64,000 bases of DNA from Melaminivora suipulveris (GTDB lineage: Bacteria; Pseudomonadota; Gammaproteobacteria; Burkholderiales; Burkholderiaceae_C). Location of the stretch: NCBI RefSeq assembly GCF_003008575.1, contig NZ_CP027667.1:1864501-1928500 (forward strand), in the 5' to 3' direction. Shown in pieces: positions 31,819 through 40,950 of this stretch (the stretch's first letter is position 1; each line of letters opens with the position of its first letter). Below the pieces are notes generated by a model, which did not search any database, was not told the DNA's origin, and was given only the letters and a program-made list of their open reading frames with translations. A program made the position numbers and the translations under genes.

Positions 31819-34341
31819 ATGCCTGCAGAAGACGCCGCCCCGCCCTTCGCTGCCCACCACCGTCTGTCTGATGGCGCCTGGCAGCCGCTTGAGGACCATT
31901 TGGAGGGCGTGGCAGCCCTGGCCGCCCGGTTCGCCGGCAAGCTGGGCTTGCAAGACCTGGGTGAAGTGCTCGGACTGTTGCACGACCTGGGCAAATTCAG
32001 CCCCGCCTTTCAGGCCTACCTGAAATCGGCCATCGGCGCGCTGAACCAGGACGAGGACGAGGACTGGGTCGACGCCAAAAGCCTGAAAGGCAAGATCGAC
32101 CATTCCACGGCCGGCGCGCAATTCGCCTGGCGGTTCATGAGCCGGGGCAGCCTGATGGAGCAGTTCGCCGGCCAGGTGCTGGCGCTGTGCATCGCCTCTC
32201 ATCATTCGGGCTTGATTGATTGCGTGGGCGCGGCCCCGGCCAGCTTTGGCGAGGATCTTTTCACCCGCCGCATGCACAAGGCGACGCAGCAGACGCACCT
32301 CGATGAGGTGCAGCGCCTGGCCAGTCCGAAGCTGCTGCAGCGCTGCACCGATCTGCTCGGCGGCGGGGGCTTCGTCCGTCGGCTGGAAGAGCAGCTGAGG
32401 GGGATCGAACAGCTCAACCAGGGCGACGCGCAGCACGGCCCCGTCAGTGCCCAGCAGCTCGGCCTGCTGGTGCGCTTCATCTTCAGTTGCCTGATCGATG
32501 CCGACCGCATCGATACAGCGGACTTCGAGCGCCAGCGCCAAGGTCGCACGCGGCCCAAGGGAAGCTACGCGGATTGGCCTTTCCTGATCGAACGGCTCGA
32601 ACTGCACCTCAGCCGCCTGGCGCCAACTCGCCCCGTGGACCGCCAGCGGCAGGAGATTTCTCGCCAATGCCGGCAGGCCGCTGCACGCCCCGGCGGCATC
32701 TACACCTTGTCCGTCCCCACGGGCGGAGGCAAGACGCTGGCCAGCCTGCGTTTTGCCCTGCACCACGCCCAGCAGCACGGGCTGGACCGGGTCGTCTATG
32801 TCATCCCCTTCACGTCCATCATCGACCAGAACGCCAAGGTCGTGCGCGGCGTGCTGGAGCCTGCGGACGCCGCGCCGGATGCAGGCCGCATCGTGCTGGA
32901 GCACCACGGCAGCCTGACGCCCGAGCAGCAGACCTGGCGCGAGAAGATGCTGTGCGAGAACTGGGACGCGCCTGTCATCTACACCACGATGGTCCAGTTC
33001 CTGGAAGCCTTGTTCGGCTCCGGAACGCGCGGCGCACGGCGTATGCACCAGCTCGCGCGCTCGGTGCTGATCTTCGACGAGGTCCAGACGCTGCCCCTCA
33101 AGTGCGCGCACCTGTTCAACAACGCGGTCAATTTTCTGGTCGGGCACTGTGGCGCGACCGTCGTGCTGTGCACCGCCACGCAGCCGCTGCTGCACGAGGT
33201 TGATGCGCGTAAGGGTGCGATCCGGCTGGCTTGCGCTCACGATCATGAGCTGTTCCGGGGCGATACCACCCTGTTTCAACAGCGCGTCAGCGTGCGGGAC
33301 CAGCGCAAGGCCGGTGGTTGGTCCGACCAGGAGGTAGCCGACCTGGCGCTGGACGAGGTGCAACGCAGCGCGAGCTGCCTGGTCATCGTCAACACCAAGG
33401 CCTCGGCGCGGCGTATCTTCGAGATCTGCGCCGTGAACAGCGCGGAGCAAGGCATCTTTCACCTCAGCACGGACATGTGCCCCGCCCATCGCAAGATGCA
33501 ACTGCAAGCGATGATCGAACGCCTGGGCAGCGGGCTGCCCACGCTTTGCGTCAGCACGCAATTGATCGAGGCCGGGGTGGACGTGGACTTTGGCGCCGTC
33601 ATCCGTTTCGTGGCCGGGCTGGACTCGATTGCCCAGGCTGCGGGCCGGTGCAACCGCAACGGCGCGCGGGCCAGCGGCACGGTGCACGTGGTCAATCCGC
33701 AGAAAGAAAACCTGGAGCGGTTGCCGAACATCCTCCTGGGGCGCAACGCGGCCTTGCGGGTGCTGGATGAATTCAAACAGAACCCGGCGCGCTTCCAGGA
33801 CGACCTGCTTGGAGTCCAAGCGTTGCGTGCGTACTACCGCTACTACTTCTTCGACCGCGCCGCAGACATGGGCTACCCGGTGGCGCCTGATGAAACAGCG
33901 CAGGCCGACAGCCTGCTCAATCTTCTGTCATTCAACCAAGGCGCAGTGGACGAGCATGGACGCCGGCACGGCGCGAAGCCCCCCATCCTCCTGCGCCAGG
34001 CCTTCATGACGGCAGCCAAAGCATTTCGCGCCATCGATTCCGCCACGCAGGCCGTCATCGTGCCCTTTGGCCCGGCCGGGAAGAAACTGGTGGCCGATCT
34101 GTATGCAGCCTACGACGTGCAGCGCGAGATCGATCTGCTCCGCCAGGCCCAGCAATACAGCGTCAACGTTTTCCCCCATGTGCTGAAAAAGCTGCATGCC
34201 GCGGGCGCCTTGCACGAGGTCAAACCAGACACCCGCATCCTGTGCCTGAATGAGTGCTACTACAGCCCTCTTTTTGGCCTTGCCACTGAACCCGTTTCGC
34301 CCCAGGAGATTTTGTATGTCGGCTCCGAGACGCAGCATTGA
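31819..34341 (+). CDS. cas3: Type I-C CRISPR-associated helicase/nuclease Cas3
   Basis: An 840-aa fusion of an N-terminal HD nuclease and a superfamily 2 helicase. The HD domain has DHLEG (residues 26-30), LLHDLGKF with the HD pair at 55-56, and ASHHSGL. The helicase has Walker A SVPTGGGKTLAS (about 301), motif II LIFDEVQTLP (about 418, DEVQ), motif III LCTATQPLL and motif VI AQAAGRCNRNG. Cas3 is recruited by Cascade to nick and degrade foreign DNA. The ATG at 31819 is preferred over 31762, which would read from the regulatory palindrome. The cas5 start lies within its last 26 bp. Confidence 0.95.
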   Translation: MPAEDAAPPFAAHHRLSDGAWQPLEDHLEGVAALAARFAGKLGLQDLGEVLGLLHDLGKFSPAFQAYLKSAIGALNQDEDEDWVDAKSLKGKIDHSTAGAQFAWRFMSRGSLMEQFAGQVLALCIASHHSGLIDCVGAAPASFGEDLFTRRMHKATQQTHLDEVQRLASPKLLQRCTDLLGGGGFVRRLEEQLRGIEQLNQGDAQHGPVSAQQLGLLVRFIFSCLIDADRIDTADFERQRQGRTRPKGSYADWPFLIERLELHLSRLAPTRPVDRQRQEISRQCRQAAARPGGIYTLSVPTGGGKTLASLRFALHHAQQHGLDRVVYVIPFTSIIDQNAKVVRGVLEPADAAPDAGRIVLEHHGSLTPEQQTWREKMLCENWDAPVIYTTMVQFLEALFGSGTRGARRMHQLARSVLIFDEVQTLPLKCAHLFNNAVNFLVGHCGATVVLCTATQPLLHEVDARKGAIRLACAHDHELFRGDTTLFQQRVSVRDQRKAGGWSDQEVADLALDEVQRSASCLVIVNTKASARRIFEICAVNSAEQGIFHLSTDMCPAHRKMQLQAMIERLGSGLPTLCVSTQLIEAGVDVDFGAVIRFVAGLDSIAQAAGRCNRNGARASGTVHVVNPQKENLERLPNILLGRNAALRVLDEFKQNPARFQDDLLGVQALRAYYRYYFFDRAADMGYPVAPDETAQADSLLNLLSFNQGAVDEHGRRHGAKPPILLRQAFMTAAKAFRAIDSATQAVIVPFGPAGKKLVADLYAAYDVQREIDLLRQAQQYSVNVFPHVLKKLHAAGALHEVKPDTRILCLNECYYSPLFGLATEPVSPQEILYVGSETQH

Positions 34342-35041
34342 ATTCAAGGTATCCGGACGACACGCCCTGTTCACCGATCCCTTGAGCAAGGTGGGCGGCG
34401 AGAAATGCACCTACCACGTGCCTACCTACGAAGCCCTGAAGGGCGTGGCCAAATCCATCTACTGGAAGCCCACGCTGATCTGGGTGATCGACGAAGTGCG
34501 GGTGATGAAGCGCATCCGCACCCAGACCAAGGGCACCAAGCCGCTGGATATGGGTGGCGGCAACAGCCTGGCGATCTACACCTTCCTGTCCGATGTGGAG
34601 TACCAGGTCCGCGCGCACTTCGAATGGAACGAGCATCGTCCCGAGTTGAGCGCCGACCGTATCGAGGGCAAGCACCATGCCATTGCCCGCAGGATGGTCG
34701 AGCGCGGCGGGCGCCAGGATATTTTTCTTGGCACGCGCGACTGCCAGGGATACGTTGAAGCCTGTGAATTTGGCTCAGGGCCTGGCGAACTGGATGCGGA
34801 CGGGGAACTCGCAATGGGCCTCATGTTCCACGGCTTCGACTACCCGGATGAGACGGGCGGCGACGCGCTGCATGCGCGTTTTTGGCGGCCCACTATGGTC
34901 AACGGAGTCATCCGCTTTCCGCGTCCGCAGGACTGCACGGAGCGCAGGTTCGTCCGCGCGATGACCGTGAAGCCCTTTGGCGCGCCCCAGACACTCAAAT
35001 CGGTGGAAACGGAAGCCCAAGAGCTGGGAGTGTCGGCATGA
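34316..35041 (+). CDS. cas5c: Type I-C Cas5 (Cas5c), crRNA-processing Cascade subunit
   Basis: A 241-aa RAMP-fold protein. The I-C family pattern is clear: EFKVSGRHALFTDPLSKVGGEKCTYHVPTYEALKGVAKSIYWKP, then FLGTRDCQGYVE and MLFHGFDYPD-like segments. Type I-C lacks Cas6; Cas5c cuts the repeat hairpin and keeps the 5' handle. A ribosome binding site (AGGAGA) lies inside the cas3 end, and the stop overlaps the cas8c start (ATGA). Confidence 0.94.
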   Translation: MSAPRRSIEFKVSGRHALFTDPLSKVGGEKCTYHVPTYEALKGVAKSIYWKPTLIWVIDEVRVMKRIRTQTKGTKPLDMGGGNSLAIYTFLSDVEYQVRAHFEWNEHRPELSADRIEGKHHAIARRMVERGGRQDIFLGTRDCQGYVEACEFGSGPGELDADGELAMGLMFHGFDYPDETGGDALHARFWRPTMVNGVIRFPRPQDCTERRFVRAMTVKPFGAPQTLKSVETEAQELGVSA

Positions 35042-36954
35042 GCTGGCTACCCAAACTCCTTCAAACCTATGACCAGTGCACAGGCAGGGAGCCCGAAGGC
35101 TCCGCGCCGTTGATGCCCATCTGCCACAGCACGCAGCTTGCCCATATCGAAATCGTGCTGGATGCCGTCGGGCAATTCAGGCGGGCGCTCGTGGTTGAGA
35201 AGACGTACGGCGTCACCCTCATCCCCTGCACTGAAGGCTCGGCGGGGCGCAGCGGGATCCGGCCAGGCAATCATCCGCTGCATGACAAGCTGCAATACCT
35301 CGCAGGCGATTTTCAGGAATTCGGCGGCGAGGTCACATCCGGTTTTTCCAAAGACCCGCAAGAGCCGCATCGGGACTACCTGAAATTCCTGTCCGACTGG
35401 ATCGGCGCCGATCCGCATCCCAAGCTTCTTGCCATCCAGACCTACGTGCAGCGCGGCCGGGTCATGGGCGATCTGGTGCAGGCAGGCATTCTTCCCGTGG
35501 ACGACGAGGGCAAGCTCCAGAAGACGTGGGCGGGAGAAAAATCCGACGCCCCCGCCATTTTCAAGGTGCTTGCGCCGCAGCAGGCGCCGGGCGATGCCTT
35601 CGTCCGCTGGCGGGTGGAGGTGGATGGCGACCCCAATTCGGCCCCGTGGACCGACGCGGCGTTGATTGCTTCCTGGATCCGGCACTACCAGAGTAGCCAG
35701 GCCAAGCAGGGCTTTTGCATGGCGACCGGGCAGCACACCGCGCTGGCGGTGCAGCACCCCGCCAAGATTCGCCATGGAGGCGACAAGGCCAAGCTGATCT
35801 CGGCCAACGACAGCTCCGGTTTCACCTACCGGGGCCGGTTCGCCAGTGAGGACGAGGCGCTGGAGGTCGGCTTCGTCGCGACGCAGAAAGCGCACAACGC
35901 CCTGCGCTGGCTCATCGAACGGCAGGGTTATCGCAATGGCGACCAGGTCTTCGTTGCGTGGGAACCAGCGTCGGCAAAGCCAGTGCCAGACCTTTTTCGT
36001 GCCACGTTCGAAGCATTTACCGGTGGCTCATCGGCGTGGGAGACTGACAGCACGCCTGCCGACGCCGGCCAGGCTTTCGCGCTGCAACTGCGCAAAGCCA
36101 TCGCCGGCTATACAAGTCGGCTTGATCCCAGGGACGAGGTCGTCGTGCTGGGCCTCGACTCCGCCACGCCGGGACGCATGGCCATCGTCTTTTACCGCGA
36201 GATCAAAAGCTCGGAATTTTTAGCGCGCCTTGAAGCCTGGCATCTGGATTTCGCGTGGATGCAGAACTACGGCAAGGAGCGCAGATTCATCGGCGCCCCA
36301 GCGCCCCGCGATATTGCCGAAGCCGCGTTTGGCAGCCGGCTCGATGACAAATTGCGCGCCGCAACGGTCGAGCGGTTGCTGCCCTGCATCGTGGATGATG
36401 CGCCGCTTCCTGTGGACCTGCTCAGGTCGGCAGTACGCCGCGCGTCCAACCGCACCGGCCTTGATCCGTGGGAGTGGGAGCGATGCCTGGGCATTGCCTG
36501 CGCCCTGTTCAGGGGTTATTTCAAGGAAAGGAGTTACCGCATGGCATTGGAGCAAGAGCGAACCAGCCGGGATTACTTGTTCGGGCGCCTGCTGGCTGTC
36601 GCGGAGGACATTGAGAGCTACGCCTTGTTCGTGGCGGGAGAAAAACCGCGCGATACCAACGCGGCCCGGCTGATGCAGCGTTTTGCGGATCGGCCGGTTT
36701 CCACATGGAAAGTCCTCGCGGGACGCTTGCCTCCTTACATCTCACGGTTGCGTGCCAACCGGCCGGGAGTTCTGTACCGCAAGGAAAGGTTGCTCGACGA
36801 GATCATGGCTCTGTTCAAAACAGAGGAATTCCTTCTGAATACGCCCCTCAGCGGCGAATACCTCCTTGGCTACCACTGCCAGCGCCAGGTGCTGCGCGCA
36901 CGCGAAGACACCACCGAAACCAGCCAAGCAACCCCTTCAGGAGAACCCGCATGA
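35038..36954 (+). CDS. cas8c: Type I-C Cas8c (Csd1), Cascade large subunit
   Basis: A 638-aa protein of the Csd1 family: MSWLPKLLQTYDQC at the start, GNHPLHDKLQYLAGDFQ, LISANDSSGFTYRGRF and QKAHNALRWLIERQGY in the middle, and the C-terminal YLLGYHCQRQVL. It recognises the PAM (5'-TTC in studied I-C systems) and starts R-loop formation. It is coupled by 4-bp overlaps to both cas5c and cas7. An internal start for a Cas11c small subunit is expected in type I-C; the Met at 36541 (MALEQERTSRDYLFGRLLAV) is a candidate, 6-8 bp after AAGGAAAGGAG. Confidence 0.94.
   Translation: MSWLPKLLQTYDQCTGREPEGSAPLMPICHSTQLAHIEIVLDAVGQFRRALVVEKTYGVTLIPCTEGSAGRSGIRPGNHPLHDKLQYLAGDFQEFGGEVTSGFSKDPQEPHRDYLKFLSDWIGADPHPKLLAIQTYVQRGRVMGDLVQAGILPVDDEGKLQKTWAGEKSDAPAIFKVLAPQQAPGDAFVRWRVEVDGDPNSAPWTDAALIASWIRHYQSSQAKQGFCMATGQHTALAVQHPAKIRHGGDKAKLISANDSSGFTYRGRFASEDEALEVGFVATQKAHNALRWLIERQGYRNGDQVFVAWEPASAKPVPDLFRATFEAFTGGSSAWETDSTPADAGQAFALQLRKAIAGYTSRLDPRDEVVVLGLDSATPGRMAIVFYREIKSSEFLARLEAWHLDFAWMQNYGKERRFIGAPAPRDIAEAAFGSRLDDKLRAATVERLLPCIVDDAPLPVDLLRSAVRRASNRTGLDPWEWERCLGIACALFRGYFKERSYRMALEQERTSRDYLFGRLLAVAEDIESYALFVAGEKPRDTNAARLMQRFADRPVSTWKVLAGRLPPYISRLRANRPGVLYRKERLLDEIMALFKTEEFLLNTPLSGEYLLGYHCQRQVLRAREDTTETSQATPSGEPA
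36541..36954 (+). CDS. cas11c: Candidate internal Cas11c small subunit within cas8c
   Basis: Type I-C Cascade contains a small subunit translated from an internal start in cas8c. Here an in-frame ATG at 36541 follows a purine-rich AAGGAAAGGAG (36523-36533) and would give a protein of about 137 aa covering the helical C-terminus (MALEQERTSRDYLFG to the end). The size matches reported Cas11c products. This is inferred from family behaviour plus the ribosome binding site. Confidence 0.5.
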   Translation: MALEQERTSRDYLFGRLLAVAEDIESYALFVAGEKPRDTNAARLMQRFADRPVSTWKVLAGRLPPYISRLRANRPGVLYRKERLLDEIMALFKTEEFLLNTPLSGEYLLGYHCQRQVLRAREDTTETSQATPSGEPA

Positions 36955-37793
36955 GTGCCTTGCAAAACAAGATCGATTTCGCCGTCGTGCTGCGCGTGAA
37001 GAATGCCAATCCGAATGGCGATCCGCTCAACGGCAACCGGCCGCGCACCGACTATGGCGGGTTTGGCGAGATCACCGATGTCTGCCTGAAGCGCAAGCTG
37101 CGCGACCGTTTGCTGGAGTCGGGCCATGCCATCTTCGTGCAGTCCGATGACCGCAAGGTGGACGGTGAAACCAGCCTGCGCAACCGCGCCGAGTCGGCAA
37201 CTAACGGCCTGGGCAAGGATGCCTTCAAGAAAAGCGCCAATCGGGACGCCACGGCCAAGCTTGCCTGCGCCAAGTGGTACGACGTGCGCTCCTTCGGCCA
37301 GGTTTTCGCCTTTGCCAGCGGGGCCGACGCGGGCGGGGTGTCGATCCCGATCCGCGGCCCGGTCACCATCCAGTCGGCTTTCAGCCTGGAGCCGGTGTCC
37401 GTCACCAGCACGCAGATCACCAAGAGCGTCAGCGGTGAAGGCGACGGCAGCAAGCGCGGCTCCGACACCATGGGCATGAAGCACCGCGTGGACAGCGGCA
37501 TTTACCGCACCTTTGGCAGCATCAACCCGCAACTGGCCGAGCGCACGGGCTTCAGCGATGCCGATGCGCAGGCACTCAAGGCCGTGCTGCCCAGGATGTT
37601 TGAAAACGACGCCTCGTCGGCGCGCCCTGACGGCAGCATGGAAGTCCTGTCCGTCATCTGGTGGCAGCACAATTGCAAGGCGGGGCAGTATTCGTCGGCC
37701 AAGGTGCATGGCTCGCTGACGGTCGCTGCGGATGGAAGCATCAGCCTTGCGCCCCTGGAAGGGTTGGAAGCCGAAGTACTCGACGGCTTTTGA
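36951..37793 (+). CDS. cas7c: Type I-C Cas7 (Csd2), Cascade backbone
   Basis: A 280-aa RAMP protein coating the crRNA. Family signatures are FAVVLRVKNANPNGDPLNGNRPRTDYGGFGEITDVCLKRKLRD near the start, ACAKWYDVRSFGQVFA, GPVTIQSAFSLEPV and MGMKHRVDSGIYRTFGSINP. It starts in a 4-bp overlap with cas8c. A 53-bp gap separates it from the dinD-like gene, the only real gap before cas4. Confidence 0.95.
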   Translation: MSALQNKIDFAVVLRVKNANPNGDPLNGNRPRTDYGGFGEITDVCLKRKLRDRLLESGHAIFVQSDDRKVDGETSLRNRAESATNGLGKDAFKKSANRDATAKLACAKWYDVRSFGQVFAFASGADAGGVSIPIRGPVTIQSAFSLEPVSVTSTQITKSVSGEGDGSKRGSDTMGMKHRVDSGIYRTFGSINPQLAERTGFSDADAQALKAVLPRMFENDASSARPDGSMEVLSVIWWQHNCKAGQYSSAKVHGSLTVAADGSISLAPLEGLEAEVLDGF

Positions 37794-37846
37794 TTGCGGG
37801 AACGGTGAGGCAGATCGCGACAGATTTACACCTTGAGGTACAGCCC

Positions 37847-38719
37847 ATGAAAGTGCTGCCCACTGACTTCGAAGGCCAGTCCATCCGCCGCATCTATGAC
37901 GAGGCCACCGAAACCTGGTGGTTCTCCGTCATTGACATCGTGCAGGTGCTGACCGGTACGAGCAATGCGCGCAGGTATTGGTCGGATCTCAAGCGCAAAC
38001 TGGCGCGCGAGGCCGGGTCGGAGCAACCGTACGCGGAAATCGTACAGTTGAAACTCACGGCGCCGGATGGCAGGAAGCGCGAGACCGACTGCGCCACGGC
38101 GGCAACGCTGCTGCGCATCGTCCAGTCCATCCCCAGCCCCAAGGCCGAGCCCATCAAACTCTGGCTCGCCAAAGTCGGCTACGAGCGCATGCAGGAGATC
38201 GCCGACCCGGCCCTGTCGCTGGACCGTGCCCGCCAGACCTGGCAGCAGCAGGGCCGCAGCGACAAGTGGATCCAGCAGCGCATGACCGGGCAGGAGACGC
38301 GCAACAAGCTCACCGACTACTGGGGCGAGCACGGCATCCAGCAGGGGCGCGAGTTCGCCATCCTCACCAGCCTGATCCACCAGGAATGGTCGGGCCTGTC
38401 CGTGGCCGAGCACAAGGACGCCAAGGGTTTGACCAGCCACAACCTGCGCGACCACATGAGCGAGGCCGAGCTCATCTTCACCGCGCTGGCCGAGCTGTCC
38501 ACCCGCCAGATCGCCGAGCGCCAGCAGGCCACCGGCATGGCCGAGAACAAGAGCGCCGCGCAGGCCGGCGGGCGCATCGCCGGCCAGGCGCGCCGGCAGC
38601 TGGAGAGCCAGACCGGCCAGCCGGTGGTGTCGGCATCGAACTACCTGCCGCCCGATGCCCGGCCCCCGGCCCGCCTGCCGCGCAAGCCCGCGCCCAAAGG
38701 TGGCAAGCGCCAGGGCTGA
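37847..38719 (+). CDS. Bro-N/DinD-like protein embedded in the cas operon
   Basis: A 290-aa protein. The N-terminus is a Bro-N-type domain (TWWFSVIDIVQVLTGTSNARRYW ... SDLKRKL). The remainder matches DinD (DNA damage-inducible protein D): KPIKLWLAKVGYERMQEI-like segment, TDYWGEHGIQQGREFAILTSLIH, KGLTSHNLRDHMSEAELIFTALAELSTRQIA and an ending GQPVVSASNYLPP. E. coli DinD inhibits RecA filaments in vitro. Here it lies between cas7 and cas4, 3 bp before the cas4 ATG and on the same strand, so it is co-expressed with the adaptation genes. No LexA box was seen in the 53-bp gap. It could be an accessory factor or a passenger. Confidence 0.82.
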   Translation: MKVLPTDFEGQSIRRIYDEATETWWFSVIDIVQVLTGTSNARRYWSDLKRKLAREAGSEQPYAEIVQLKLTAPDGRKRETDCATAATLLRIVQSIPSPKAEPIKLWLAKVGYERMQEIADPALSLDRARQTWQQQGRSDKWIQQRMTGQETRNKLTDYWGEHGIQQGREFAILTSLIHQEWSGLSVAEHKDAKGLTSHNLRDHMSEAELIFTALAELSTRQIAERQQATGMAENKSAAQAGGRIAGQARRQLESQTGQPVVSASNYLPPDARPPARLPRKPAPKGGKRQG

Positions 38720-38722
38720 GCC

Positions 38723-39364
38723 ATGGTCGATGCGCCCGACCCCGTCCCGCTGTCGGCGCTGCAACACTGGTGCTACTGCCCGCGCCAGTGCGGCCTGATC
38801 CACCTGGAGCAGGCGTTCGACGACAACCTGCATACCCTGCGCGGCCAGGCCGTGCACGCGCGCACCGACCAGCCCGGCGTCGAGACCGCCCGCGGCGTGC
38901 GCGTGGAGCGCGCGCTGCCGCTGTGGCATGACGCGCTGGGGCTGGTGGGCAAATCCGACGTGGTCGAATTCATGCCCGGCGGCGCGCCCTACCCGGTCGA
39001 ATACAAGCACGGCAGCCGCCACAAGGCGCCCGACATCGCCGCCTGCGACGACCTGCAACTGGCCGCACAGGCGCTGTGCCTGGAGCACATGACCGGCCAG
39101 CCCGTACCCGAGGGCGCGCTGTACTACGCCAGCTCGCGCCGGCGCCGGGTGGTGGCCATCGGTGCCGAGCTGCGCGCGCAGGTCGTCGCCACTGCGCAGG
39201 CCATCCGGCAGATGCTGGCCAGTGGCGAGTTGCCACCGCCGCTGGCAGGCGAGCAGGCCGCACGGCGCTGCAAGGGCTGTTCGCTCATCGACCGCTGCCA
39301 GCCGCTGGCCACCCGCGCCGGCCTGGATGCTGCCCGCCAAACGCTGTTCGACCCCGACGCATAA
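38723..39364 (+). CDS. cas4: Type I-C Cas4 Fe-S exonuclease
   Basis: A 213-aa RecB-like nuclease that selects and trims prespacers with the correct PAM. The iron-sulfur cysteines are CYCPRQC near residues 17-23 and CKGCSLIDRC near 183-192. The nuclease core includes GKSDVVEF and PVEYKHG (D and E-x-K). The 3-bp gap from the dinD-like stop and 28-bp gap to cas1 place it in the same transcript. Confidence 0.94.
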   Translation: MVDAPDPVPLSALQHWCYCPRQCGLIHLEQAFDDNLHTLRGQAVHARTDQPGVETARGVRVERALPLWHDALGLVGKSDVVEFMPGGAPYPVEYKHGSRHKAPDIAACDDLQLAAQALCLEHMTGQPVPEGALYYASSRRRRVVAIGAELRAQVVATAQAIRQMLASGELPPPLAGEQAARRCKGCSLIDRCQPLATRAGLDAARQTLFDPDA

Positions 39365-39392
39365 CGCCGCCGCCCCGGCGCAGGAGATCAGC

Positions 39393-40421
39393 ATGCAATT
39401 GCTCAACACCCTGTACGTCACCCTGGAGGGCGCCTGGCTGCGGCTGGACAACGACACGCTGCGCGTGGAGGTCGAGCGCGAAACGCGGCTGCGCGTGCCG
39501 CTGCACCACCTGAGCGCGGTGGTGTGCTTTGGCCACGTCGGCCTGTCCGCGCCGCTGATGCACCGGCTGGCCGATGAGGGCATCGCCCTGGTGCTGCTGG
39601 ACGACAACGGCCGCTACAAGGCGCGCCTGGAGGGCGCGATGAGCGGCAACGTGCTGCTGCGCCAGGCGCAGTTCCAGCGACTGGCGGATGCGACCTTCAC
39701 GCTGGACACGGCGCGCGCCTGCGTGGCCGGCAAGATCAAGAACTGTCGGCAGGTCCTGCAGCGGGGCGCGCGCGAGGCCAAATCGGAACAGGAGGCCGCC
39801 GCGCTGACCCGGCTGGCCGACGACCTGGCCGCCAGCCTGCGCGCCCTGCCCGCTGCCGACAGCCTGGACGCCCTGCGCGGCGTGGAGGGCGAAGCCGCGC
39901 GGCAGTATTTCAGCGGCCTGAATCTCCTGGTGCGCCCCGACCAGCGCGCCGCCTTCACCATGGACGGCCGCACCCGCCGCCCGCCGCGCGACCGCTTCAA
40001 CGCCCTGTTGTCTTTTCTGTACGCCATGTGGATGAACGATTGCCGCAGTGCGCTGGAGGCCGCGGGGCTGGATCCGCAAGCGGGCTTTTTGCACGCGCTG
40101 CGCCCAGGACGCGCCGCCCTGGCCCTGGACCTGATGGAGGAGTTCCGCCCCTGGGCGGATCGCCTGGCGCTCACCCTCATCAATCGCAGCCAGTTGAACA
40201 CTCACGACTTTGCGGTGCGCGAGGGCGGCGCCGTGACCCTTGCGCCAGACGCGCGCAAGACCGTGGTCGTTGCCTTCCAGGAGCGCAAGAAGGATGAAAT
40301 CAGCCATCCGCTGTTGGCGCAGACACTGCCCCTGGGACTGGTGCCGCTGGTGCAGGCCCGGCTGATGGCGCGCGCCGTGCGCGATAGCGCTGCGCCCTAC
40401 ATCCCGTTCGTGACCAAATAG
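39393..40421 (+). CDS. cas1: Type I-C Cas1 integrase
   Basis: A 342-aa integrase of the adaptation complex. Typical segments are MQLLNTLYVTLEGAWLRLDND at the start, NALLSFLYAMWMNDC, GFLHALRPGRAALALDLMEEFRPWADRL (catalytic His and acidic residues) and LINRSQL. The ATG at 39393 follows AGGAGA; the longer frame from 39162 overlaps cas4. cas2 begins 12 bp downstream. Confidence 0.95.
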   Translation: MQLLNTLYVTLEGAWLRLDNDTLRVEVERETRLRVPLHHLSAVVCFGHVGLSAPLMHRLADEGIALVLLDDNGRYKARLEGAMSGNVLLRQAQFQRLADATFTLDTARACVAGKIKNCRQVLQRGAREAKSEQEAAALTRLADDLAASLRALPAADSLDALRGVEGEAARQYFSGLNLLVRPDQRAAFTMDGRTRRPPRDRFNALLSFLYAMWMNDCRSALEAAGLDPQAGFLHALRPGRAALALDLMEEFRPWADRLALTLINRSQLNTHDFAVREGGAVTLAPDARKTVVVAFQERKKDEISHPLLAQTLPLGLVPLVQARLMARAVRDSAAPYIPFVTK

Positions 40422-40433
40422 GAGGGGGCTGCC

Positions 40434-40724
40434 ATGCTGGTGCTGGTCTGCTACGACGTCAACACCGAAACCAAGGCCGGCCGGCGCCGCCTGCGCCGCG
40501 TCGCCAAGGTATGCGAAAGCACAGGGCAGCGGGTACAGAAGTCGGTGTTTGAATGCCAAGTGGACGTGGCGCGCTTCGAGGAGCTGGAGCGCCGCCTGTT
40601 GGCAGAAATCGACCCCGCGCAGGACTGCCTGCGGATGTACCGCATCCCGGGCACCCGTGGCTTTGAGGTGCTGGAGCACGGCATGTTCAAGGCGACGGAT
40701 TTCGACGCGCCGCTGGTGCTGTAG
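40434..40724 (+). CDS. cas2: Cas2
   Basis: A 96-aa ferredoxin-fold protein bridging Cas1 dimers. It opens [40 protein letters not shown], typical of type I-C Cas2. It is the last cas gene; the array leader starts right after its stop. Confidence 0.95.
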   Translation: MLVLVCYDVNTETKAGRRRLRRVAKVCESTGQRVQKSVFECQVDVARFEELERRLLAEIDPAQDCLRMYRIPGTRGFEVLEHGMFKATDFDAPLVL

Positions 40725-40950
40725 CCAAGCGCCGGCCGACCCCAGGCACTGCACGCCCGTGCTATGGTGCCTTTCGAGAACCCCAAGTGATGCTCTTCAC
40801 TGCAGAGGGTTCGCGCTCTTCATAAGCCTTTGTTTTTGAAACGTTTTGCCTTTTTGCCAATGCGCGTGGCGCAAGAAAACCGCTTGGAACATCTACGTTC
40901 GCGCAAGTCGGAGAAAAAACTGTGTAGAGGCAAGGGCTTGGCAATGAAGA
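40725..40950 (+). promoter_or_regulatory. CRISPR leader
   Basis: 226 bp between cas2 and the first repeat, noticeably more AT-rich than its surroundings, with T- and A-runs (TTTGTTTTTGAAACG, GAGAAAAAACTG). It should hold the array promoter and the signals for Cas1-Cas2 integration. The degenerate repeat at the far end confirms this side as leader-proximal. Confidence 0.8.

Noticed and set aside
37794-37846. LexA (SOS) box ahead of the dinD-like gene
   Set aside because: No CTG(N10)CAG-type palindrome is visible in the gap.
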